This document shows, in pieces, positions 12,901-24,900 of a stretch of 64,000 nucleotides of DNA. The stretch spans positions 8,415,087 to 8,479,086 of the forward strand of contig NC_060236.1 of assembly GCF_021155775.2 (NCBI RefSeq), in the 5' to 3' direction. The notes under the pieces are model-generated. The model was given only the letters and a program-made list of their open reading frames with translations, made no database searches and was not told where the DNA came from. Every line of letters begins with the position of its first letter. The stretch's first letter is position 1. The DNA is from Neodiprion pinetum (Eukaryota; Arthropoda; Insecta; Hymenoptera; Diprionidae). Made by a program: the position numbers and the translations under genes.

Positions 12901-15900
12901 TCTTCTTTATTTCTTTCTTTCTTTCTTTGTGTATTGTTTTCTTTTTTTTCTTTGTCCCCGAGAACATATCAAGCCGTTTATTTCTTTAGATGCCAGATAA
13001 ATTCGAATAAATTATGATAATTAATTATTAGACATAAAGAAATATCAAATGACTTGCATTATTATTTCGTCTTTATTTCACCATATTTAAATAATATCTA
13101 CTACGATGGTGCAACAGAATAATATGCATCACTTTGCCTATGTACTCGTCTTTTACTATCATGGATATCTATATTAAGATCTGAGACTAGACTACTCAGA
13201 TCCAACTTGACAGTGCAGCACCCAGTTATTCAGTCTGCTCAAGTATTTACATCTTAAGCCAAGAGTAATAACAATTGATACTTATAATACAGGTATTATA
13301 AATAGGCAGAACGATGCAAGGTCTTTTCTTCGATCTGCCTTCTCATTAATTTGATTGACCTTCTTCGCGTCAGTCGTATGCAAAGAATGAAGAAGAAACA
13401 ATGATATTTTCGATTTGAAACAGGGTGGTGACAGACCGGGAAAACCAGAGAAACTGAGAATAGTCAGGAAACTTCGTCATTCGGGAAAAGTCCGGGAATT
13501 ACGTTGTTGCTTTGTACATCCAGCCAAACCTGCTTTTGGAAATAATATCGTTCCATTCTCATCTCTTGTTCTGTTATGCAGCCTCCGTCTGCACACAATT
13601 TAAGATATCGCTGATCGTAAAAGCAGCTAACGTTATATAAGTCCAATGGCAAAAGGTCATGGAATACTGATTTTTTAGCAGGAAAAATCAGAGAATTATA
13701 TTTCAGAAAAAATTATCACCATTCTGTCGAAAGTGCTCCATTGATAATTACTTTAACAGAATCACATCTGCATTTTCCTGTTATATATCCCATGTTTTTA
13801 ATGCCAAAAGCATATTTCCTGTGCAACTGTATTCAATTATAAATTCATTTAATCGCAGACATAACGTACTTCACAAATTACCGCAGGTAGATTTTCGATT
13901 TTGCTCTCCGCCTGAAATTACAAAAAACATATTGTATGTAATTAAAAACGAAGTTATGCTTGATAAGAGAAAATAGAAGATAACATTACACTGTATTGTT
14001 AAGAAGATGAATAATGTGGGTACATTTTTTTTTAACCGTTTAAAATAGCCCGCGTGAAATAGTCAATTTCTCAACATTGTAAACAGCAATTCTGACTGAG
14101 CTTCCGAAGCTCGATAGTTGTGCAATACTCATACTATAGTAAAAAAATTGTCGTTGACCTTCTCCTCGGATCAGCGAAGCAATATATACAACTCTTCATT
14201 AGATAAAAATACCACTATGTATAGTATCAAATTCTCTGATTTCGTAAAAACATTCCATCAGCTTGAAGAATCTTAATTATCCAATGTATTAGGTGCTACA
14301 TTGAATATTAATGAAGTTAAAGTTAGTAACGTTACTGTAGCGAAGAATGTTTAGGAAAAGTTGTTACCTCGCAACTTTCAAGTCGTTTAAAATTTGATAA
14401 ACATTAAAAAATCGAACATACTAATGTTGTGCAAAGATAACTCCTTGAGAGTCATTCTAAAATTCCACAATAGTGTATTTTTCCCTGATGTTTCTGTACT
14501 TCAACATTACTAACTTCAGTCTTGTGAATATTAAGGTGCTTGCGCTGATAGTACCATAATATACATATAAAAACATTAGATTTCTATCAAGCTGAAGTTG
14601 GCAACGTTATTGCAATGATTCACGTTTGTATAAAATAGTTATTTCGCTATTTCAAGAATATCTGAGATGCAGTAAATTATAATATGGAAAAATATATACA
14701 TATTCTTTAAACTTGAGTACTTTAAAGTCACTATAAATATGCAAAATAGTGATTCTTCCGCTCAATCTTTCATTAGTTGAGCGTTACAAACTTCAGTCTC
14801 TTATATTTTTTATACTCAAACTGGATAGTATACCTGCCTATTTTTATAGCACAATAATGATAATATTAATTTGAATTTCATATCCAATAGGTCGGCGGTC
14901 ATACCAGACTGTTGCTGCTTAACCAGAATACCATCTGCAAGCCATTGAACTATCGAGAGCTCGAGTTCTATCAAAACATTCCACAAGATATACAAATGTT
15001 TGTCCCCAAATTCAAAGGTAACCTAATTTTTAGTGCGTAATCGTATACGTCTTTCATGTGTTTCTTTTACGATGAGAACAATTATTCACTTATTCATATT
15101 TTTGTTCTATTAACAAAGTCACCATCTTAATAATAAATAGGTTTTCTAATGTCACACTTACGGTCACAGAAATCGAACAGATTTTTTGTGTCTTAAACTC
15201 TACTTACATCAGACAACAAAAAAATGTCATCCACATTTCGTTATTACCTTATACGGAAATGCTATTTTAAAGTCCAGGCCACTCCGCTCATGATCAGTCT
15301 GAACATGTCTTGCCGATACTGTGGTTTTATGAACTCACTAATGCAGATCATTGTGTGAATTATCAAGTATCCTCCATTATTGCCAGTTTTTTTGCAGTAA
15401 TACAATGTATATACAGTCCTTCCGATATTAAGATCGCGATCACAGATGAAAAAAATCAATGTATCGATAAACCTGAAAAATTTTGGGTATCGTAGGACTC
15501 GTTGAAACTTTATTGAAAAAAATTTCCCTTTTCTTTTGCGCTTTTGGCCTTTGAAGAAAATATTAATACAATCATTGGCAAGAAACTAAAGTTTTCCTAA
15601 TTCCGAAAGTCTTCAGGGGGAGTGCTTGTGAAAGCTTTCAGCAAAATCTGTAATTGATAATTGTACAGGTAACTAACATTTTCGAACACAGAGTTAAGCC
15701 GTTTGCGACTCAGGATTGCGAATTAAAAAAATGTGGTGCCACAGCTAATCGTAACCAAATTTTATTAGTGGAAACAACTTGTTATATGTATAATGGTAAT
15801 AAATCGATGAGCTGTATACTGTACTATTACTGGTTTCTAAATTGATGAGTATGTTTCTTGGTAACATTAATTATTTTTTTATTATTCTTAATTACTTATC

Positions 15901-18900
15901 TCGAAATTTATCATGTAATAACGGCTGCTGGACGCGCCAATTAAATATACTCTCATCTCTAGTAGGATGATAAAAGTACGTCACGTCACGAAAAAATTTT
16001 TATCAAAAATGCAAAAGTAACAGAAGAATATTTTTCGTCTGAATGGGACAAACAACAGTTTTCTAAATTTTATTTATTTTTAACGGAAGCTTAACCCTTA
16101 ATTCCAGCGATTCAGTTCCTCGCAGGTATTTTATTCAACTGGCATCAAAGCGAGTAGAGACAAATGTGCATATGTAATATTTTATCGGTACATTGGTTTG
16201 AAAGTCACGTTACATCGATTACGTAAGAATCAGTGAATTGACAGATAGTGATGTACGCAAGTGCATATAAGTTGAAGATGATTGAATCACATTTTATGAA
16301 TTTCATAATATTATTATTTGCAATGACTGACCGGCAGCAATGAAAGTTGCCGGGTAGTTATAGGGGAAAAAAAAAAGAATCGTAGCTAATAGAATGATAG
16401 TGCAATTGAGTTCATTGATAAACTCTGGCACTGTTTGGTTGAAACTGCTAAAACATGTTAAAACTGCTTCGTTTATTATAGATGTATATCACTTCCTGTC
16501 CAATCTTACAGTGGCAATTGATGTCAAGTTGAATTTATTGCGAGTGTTATAGCTCCTGCCATTTTTACGAGCGTAAATATTTCTTATGTTCTTCTACCAA
16601 CACTATTGACCTGCGTACGTTTTTTCGCCCTCCACCTCTTGATCTTGAATCTAAAATAAAAATCAGTCAGTATCAGTTTTGATTGGTATGCTATTGTACG
16701 TATTTCCAATATTGTATAAGTGCATAATGTAATGTTATACGTCAATCAATCAATCAATCAACCATCTGTACGCAACGTCACAGGTCACATGCGTCAAATG
16801 ACTCAGTAGCGACTGCCATTAAGCATCGTGTATTGCATCGTGTGTCAAAAGAAATAGTTGTATCGCTCTCGAATAGTAAGAAAAATTGGGTAAGTACTAA
16901 TAATTATACTTTTTGCGAGTATCTCACCTTGTTTAACGTTGGTAGGGACTCGACGAGTTTTGTATCATTTGCTTGTCAATTTATTGGCACGAAATCAGTA
17001 CCGTTTGTTTGCTTATCTTACCAAACAAAAATACGAGCCATTAATTGATTTTAAGCAAATAATATAAATACATTGGTTCTGTTTGTTGATACCTACGCAA
17101 CATAATCAAGATGTAGTTCGCCGTTTGTTACAGATTAAGTTATGGTGGTAATTACTAGGCAATCACAACGATTCGCTGTTCAATCTTTTTAATGATTACT
17201 GTTGATCCTTGCATTTCACAAAATTCACAATTCAATCAGTTATTAAAACAACTCTAATGTTCCGCAAGAATATTTTCAACATTTGTAAGAGTTTGGCGAA
17301 AAAAAAAAAAAAAATGAATCTAATGATATCAAGAAAAAGGAAGACTAAAAGTTGTCCTTGATTTGATTCGCTTATTGCAGAGGGTTCTTTGTTTTGTGAT
17401 AAAGTGATACCCGAAATCGCGAACCAATTTGAACATGACTTAAATGTTAATGTGAAAAATAAATGCATCAAATTCGCCATGTTTGATGATTGTCTAGCAA
17501 AAACCTTTTCTTTTAAGTATCCCCAGAGCCAATAAGTCACAAGGATTCGTGTCTGGGAATCGAGGCTTGGCCCGCTCGCAGACTCACTAGCGCCCTGAAC
17601 ACATTCCATTTGCTTCTCCTTGGCCAATGCTCGGGGTTTGTATTTTGTTGCTGATCACCAATTACAATATAATTCCACCAAATGTGAAATTTATACTGAC
17701 CGTGAGAAAAAAAAATTCTATTGTCTGTTGTTGGTTGAATTTCATCTTATTCATGATTATACACATAATTACTGTGTACGTACAGAGAGACATATAAAAA
17801 GCTTATATGTTTTCATATGCAGTACGGTACGTGTATGCCTATATTATGTATGTATACGTATTACAGTCAAAGTAATATGTTTTCATTATTGCTACAAAAT
17901 TACTAGTCATGATACCGAGTGAGTGTTTCTATCGATAGAGGAATGAAGGAATATGGATACGTGTGTGTATTTTTTTGTTTTTGTTTTCATCCAGCATATT
18001 AAAAATGGTTGTTTATAGAAGAGCAATTTTGAAGTATGGAAGTATTTACATTGAACTTTCTCTTTTAGGTGGATTTTATACTATCGAGCCACACTTTACA
18101 CATACATTAGACCTCTATACCATGTGTATTGTTATCGTGGCACTTTCTATTACAATGTTCGAAATTCTCGGTTATTTATGATTATAATGGGGAAAAAAGG
18201 CGTATTGTATCGCGTCAAATAGTTTTGGTCATGTATTTATTTTAGTTCTAAGTCAGCTATGTTTATAAAAAATAGTAAAGCATACCTTTTGGGGTTGATA
18301 TACATTGAAATTATATGAAGATTTGACAGTGTGGTTCCTTATCCAAATTTTTTAATAAATTTTATTACGAATTTTTCACAGCATGATTAGTAATTGTGCG
18401 TCAAGTAAACAAATTTGAAAAAAAAAAAAAAAAAATGCATTTTACATTTTGACTGTAATATATGCCAATGATATGAATCTCTGAATTTGCAGAAAGCGCG
18501 TTGGGTACTAAATAAGAATAGTAAAAATAATAATTGCGTGACATATAATGCCAGTATTACTGTTAGCGTCTTGTCAACTGAAAATCAATCTTAACATATG
18601 ATCAATAAAGACCGTTTGAACTCATCTAACGGCTGATGTTTCAGGTGTAATGCAGGCTTCCAGTAGCAGCGAGGTTTCACTAGACAAACGTTACAGTCCA
18701 AGCTTCAGAGATCAAGCAGAAACGACCAATACTCGCCAGGGAAAAGGTTCGACAAAACGAAAGCGTGACGATGTTCTCAGGTAAATTTTTATTGATTATT
18801 TTATTATAATACTATTGTTTAATCTGAGTTTGCCGAACTTGCTCTGTCATCATATTTAACATAGTGTATAATTGTAATGTATGTAAATACATTTAGTATA

Positions 18901-21900
18901 GTAAGTTTAAAGAAATTTACAGACGCATTCAATTTTTTTTATATTTTCATACAATTAATATGCTATATGATATTAGAGATAAAAAATATTATGTAACTTA
19001 TAGAAAAATATCACAGCATGATCAATTTCTGCAGCACATAGTTATAGATGCAAATTAACACAGATTAATTTCACACAATTTATACAATCGTTGAATGATT
19101 AATATATTTCATTTCATTTAATAATAATTATTGTAATTTTTCTGCCGAATTTTTTTCATCCATATAAGCATGTGCTGTGGAATTGTACTATCTTTTAATA
19201 CATAACATCTGTTGCCAAGTATTTGTTATTATTACTATCGCTATTATTATTATTTATATTACTGTTCAAATTGTTACAGCATAGCTATATTTATTTTTAT
19301 TATTTAGTTTTGAATGAATAGCTTAAAAACAATATATATGTATATATATTATAAACATATATATATGTGTGTATGAATGTAAGAAAAATTACATTCATCT
19401 GAACATGCACTCAGTCTCTACATAAAAAAATTCTCATTATCATGTTGGAAGAAAGAAATTTTTTATTCACAAATAAACGAAAACATACCTCTAAATTCCC
19501 AAAATTTGTGTAATTTAATTTAAATCTAATTTTAATAAGCATGTTAGTAATTAGCCGCTAATATGTTTATGAAGTAAATTAATAAATATATTTGAAATTA
19601 TAAAAGATGACGAAACTCCAGTTTTCCACACTATCGTGTTTAGTTGTACATATACAAATAATGAAAATCAACCCTGTTGTCTCATAGTTTTATGCCGCTT
19701 CATTATACGAAAGGAATTTTTATATTATGAAAAATAAACCGTACAGTGGGAAGTAAAAATTTATTTCAATAATCTATATCATAATATATTTATATATTAT
19801 GTGTCAGGTCAATCTGAATAATATCATTCGGTAAAATGTATAAATGTATATGTATTATAGACAGAGATCAACATATCAGCTTGTCCACACCGTTTCAACC
19901 AGATTTCAGATCTTACTCTGTTCGATTTCATTTTCGAATTTATTCTTTGCCGATATTATAGACGAACTTTACTCTTGATACTACATATCTAGTTTTTTAC
20001 TGTTTCTCTTTTTTCCGAAATTGAAAATTATGGTGAAACTGAGGTTGACCAAAAAACCTAGTTTTCTCATTTTTTAATAAATATTTTGATTCGACTTCTA
20101 GAATTTCAGCATAGATATTGGAATGATGCGCTTATTCCTGATATATAGAAGTATTTGCAAACAATATTGTTGAAAGTCAACATAACGTCAGGAGTTTTTG
20201 TTTCATGCATAGTATTATATCACAGAAAAAAATCTAGAACAAATTTACTGGGAGTATGGTCTGAAATCCAGTGGGAACTTGTATTTATGTACACATATAT
20301 TATAATTGCTCATAACGTGTGCTACTTCTTTATGTCTATATATCATCGCCATCACCAGATCACCGTACAAGTACCTACCTAGCGCTATTTATCCTGCTAT
20401 ACTTACAAGCATACTTTTTGGTAAATGGAAAAGGTAAAGATACCGAGTACAACTATCCATGTGCTTGACGATTTCACCAAGCCGAGAGAATATCTGTGTA
20501 TCAAGTAGGAAATAGCCAGACCCTGGTGTCTTCTTTTTATTTTTTTTATTTTTTTTCCGTGAATAAACAACTTTTTTATTTCTTTCAAAATATTCTAATT
20601 TGTGCCCCCGTAACGTGTTATATCACGTTCACATTCCTGTACATATTACTCATCATATTTTCGTCATGTGTTTTTGTTTGGCTCATATTTAACCATTTCG
20701 TAACAATTTCGTATATTTTTGATGTAAGCAGTATTTTCATATTATATAGAATACCTGTCGATATCATTTATTTTTTATTTTAATTAAAAAATGTCTGGTA
20801 CCATTTAAACTGTTATTACTATATAAAAATTTTCTAGCTGTATTTTAATCATGCAGATGTACTTTTATATTTTTCACAACAATATTTTATTATACTGCTA
20901 ACATAATATTACTTATTACGCAGGATGAAAATTCACCGCAACAATTGCACAGTTGACGTCTTGAAGCCTGAAACTCACTTGGAAAGCACACCGAATACAC
21001 AACGTATCCTTCACCTTGTTTTGTATTTTGAATTTGTATTATCGCGATGGATAAACTCACAGTCCATGACTATATCGTAAGACGCACTTTGTTTTCGCCT
21101 TACGAAGAACATATCTTGTTTCATTAACTGATAATATTTTATATTATTACCTTCCACTTGCACGCGAACACAATAGTTGGGTTCGATAAGTCATTTCCTT
21201 ATTGCAGCCTACTCGGATACTCCTAAATCAACTTTTATGACACTTCAGAGTCTTTATCAAACTTATCTTAAGTAAAACTATTGAAAAAATTCAATAATTT
21301 CACGGCTTGCAACTGACTTTAAAGTTCTATCAGCGAATTGTTGATATAATTAAATAATAATAGTTCATATTACTGCTAAAAAATCATTGAAAGTGAACTA
21401 AATTCTTAGGTGTGTACATTCTGTAAACGCATATACGGAACACAAATATAACAATACCCGCACAATCTACGATATTTCCCAATTTTTTTTCTTCAACATT
21501 TAAAAAAGATTTTCTAATGCTGGAGAATATAACATCTCGATACACGCATCCATGTATATTGGATTTGAAAATGGGGACCAGACAGTACAGTGATGATGCG
21601 TCAGCTGAGAAACGTAGCAAGCAAATTGCCAAGTGTGCTGCCAGTACCTCTGCTTCTTTAGGAGTTCGTCTGTGCGGAATGCAGGTACGATTCTCAAATG
21701 TTGCTGCTTGTGCTTCCATTTCAATATAGCTGCATAAGCGTATGGAGCACTTGTCTGCACTTAGAGCTTGAATAATTTCTGTTTCCCAATATTTTTAGCA
21801 GTTGGTGTGAAAGGAAAACGATTTCTCCCCTTTTTTTTAAATATTAATCCAGATTCCTCGGGTTCGTTATGCATTCCTCCAAGGACTTTAAGTCCCCATC

Positions 21901-24900
21901 TACCATGAGGACTCTGTACTTCTCGTTAGTTCATCCCATCCTATTATATGCCTCTTTCATCTGTTCCCCACTCAGTAAAGGAAATGTTTACGACCTGGAG
22001 GTGGTGCAGCACGGGCTCCTCAGGTTTGCTTTGTATAAAACTAATCATCATATGAGATCTTTCGATCACGACTACTCCGAGATTGGCAAACGTTTAAATA
22101 TCTCCAGCTTGTCCTCCTATAGAGACTACCGACCTATCATTTCTGTATAAACTTTTTAAAAACTTGATCGATTCTCCTCCCATCCTTAAGATGTTTTACC
22201 TTCACTTACCACGTACACCAGCTAGCAGAAATGACATCATTTTCCAGGCACCAGTCCTCTCTAACACCTACTTGGCAAAGTCCATCTCGGCGCGACTAAG
22301 TATTTTAGCTAATAGAAATAGCACGTGGATTGATTTGGAGAACACATCTATCTCCCGCTTTAACAAAATTTCTGTGGATGCCTGTTTTGAATATCTGTAA
22401 TCATATTGTTCTGCTTTTTTGTATGCTGCTACCTAAATAAAATTTTTTGTTTAAGGGCTGTATGGCCGCATAAATATAATACAGAAAAAAAAAAATTACA
22501 ATTTACTTAAAAACAGTTAGTTCCCTATAAATTGTGTTATCACCGTTTATCTATCCCTGTAGAAAAAACGAGTCAAAGAGTTCGACCACCATATTAATTG
22601 TCGTCTCTGTCATTTTTTTTTTTTTTCTATGTTTTGTGTTTTGGCCATGTAGTTCTTCTTCTGATATTGATGTAAGAGAGTTATATATTTGTGCGCCTAC
22701 ATATTGAAAGCATCGACACCCTATCTCTTGTCAAATCTCGGTATTTTGATAGCTCTTTGACTAGTACTTCTCGTTTGATTTGGTTCGAGTTTGGGCTTTT
22801 CCTATCACATTATGCCGACGTCCCTTCAAGCCATGGAAGAGACTTGATTCGACTAGCACATAGTAGACCGTGTGTCTAAGTTTGTGCATTATACAGGTGG
22901 TATATCTCATTTTTTTTTTACAATACAATCTATATGACAGTTCTATCTCAAATGACTATCAATTATACGCCTAAATATTTTATCAAGTTTACTCTCTCGA
23001 TTTTTGGGCACATACAATTTTTGTTTTGATAGCATCCTATGACAAGAAGTTGGGTTTTCTTGATATTCGTAGTTAAGTTATTTTCTTGTATCCAGTATCC
23101 GCGAAGGCGAAATTCATTTTGTACGATGATTTTTGAACTTTCCCATGTTTTCTCTCTGAAGAGTAGCACAGTGTCGTCTATGTAACTTATAATTTTACTT
23201 TATATATCCAAATTGAAAATGTCGTTTATATAAATGAAAAACAAGAGTGGTCCTAATATGGATCCCTGAGGCACACCACATTTTATATCAGCCGAGTGGC
23301 TGTATTCTCCATTTATTCGTCGGTTCGATAACTTTGTAGCAAGTCAAAAATAATGCCACGAAATCCATAATGGTCGAGTTTTTCTAAGAGTATCTCATGG
23401 TTTAGTGTCAAAAGCTTTTTCCGGATCTATAAAGACTGCTAAAGAAGGTGTGCTAGTATCTAACGATTTATTTGCAAAGGGTACAACTTCTGTTATTGCT
23501 GAGGCGGTAGAGATGTTTTTCCGAAATCTGAATTGTTTTTTGCTGAATGCGCCTGTCCATTATAAAAAGCTTTCGCCCCTCCTCCACGCGCACTTTTCAA
23601 AGATCTTTGAAGCGCTTGGCAGAACCAAGATTGGCCTGTAGTTTTTCACCAATGTATTGCTGTCTACTTTGTATATTGGAACTACCGTTGCTGTTTTGAA
23701 ATGTTCAGGACATTTTCCAAAAGGGAATACTAGATTTATAATGTGAATAAGTGGCACCGCTATGTATTCTGTACATATTTTGATAATTCTTGCGGTTATA
23801 TTATCCATTCCTGAAGCTTTATTGCATTTTAGACTGTTTATTACTCTTATAATTTCATTTTGATCAATCTCATTTAAGTACATACTATTTTGGACAATAG
23901 GCACACGTGAAATTCTAGTATCAAGAACCACAATCTGTGCAGCAAGTGTTGCTTCAGTACTTGCAAAGTATTCAATAAATTCGGTTGCTATTTCTGTCTC
24001 ATCATTTGTGATTTCTGTGCCACCATTTATTAGTTTATGTGGGGCTTGTTTCTGTGTTCGGAAAGTTGTCATTTCTGATACACCTCTCCACATTTTACTC
24101 GTGTCATTTCCCATAGTACTGAGTTTTCTTCAGTTAAACAGATTTTGTGCTTGCGTTATTTGTTTTATTAAATTATATTAAATCGCCTTCGGCTCGCCCG
24201 GTAAAATCGCATGCCCTGCCCCTTTCGGCGCTTGCCACGTAATATACTATTTCATTCCATTTCCCCGCAAATTCGGCATTACGCGTCTGTTTTCAGACCG
24301 GATAAGGTTTGTTTTTAAGTGCCAGCTCAGAAACCTCATCCGGTCTGAAAACAGACGCGTAGTGCCGAATTTGCGGGCAAATGGAACGAAAAATAGAATA
24401 TGCGGCTCGCGCCGTAAAGAGGTCGAGCAGGACTTGCGTTTTACCGGGTAAAATCGCATGCCCTGCAACGACCTCTTTTCGGCGCTTGCCACGTAATATA
24501 TTAAATTACTTCTCAATAGTATAGCTTCTAGTTAAACCAAGAAAATTCTACAAAAAGTGAAAAATTCAACAATTTTTCGCAAATTAAAAAAAAAATTCAT
24601 TTTTCTTGGGAAAAGAATTCACTTTAGATTGTTTAAAAAGTGGGTTAATCTTAACTTTCTTAAGGTTTTTTAGGTTCAACTAGAAGAGAATTTCATCCCG
24701 AGTACAATGCAATTTGTCTCGTTTCGATAGGACGTTTAGTTTTTTTTTAATTAGGAAAAAGCGTAAAAATGAAAAACGGAGAAATCGTGCGTCAAAGTTT
24801 TCGTACATAAAAAATCGTAATTTTCTTGAACTTACCGCATTAATATGCTAATCAGCGATTCCTGGTCCATAGAGTTGCCCTTGAGACTCTTCAAAAAACT

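Noticed and set aside
24247..24516. Minus-strand ORF of 89 codons
   Set aside because: It lies entirely inside the fold-back element and simply reads through the hairpin arms.
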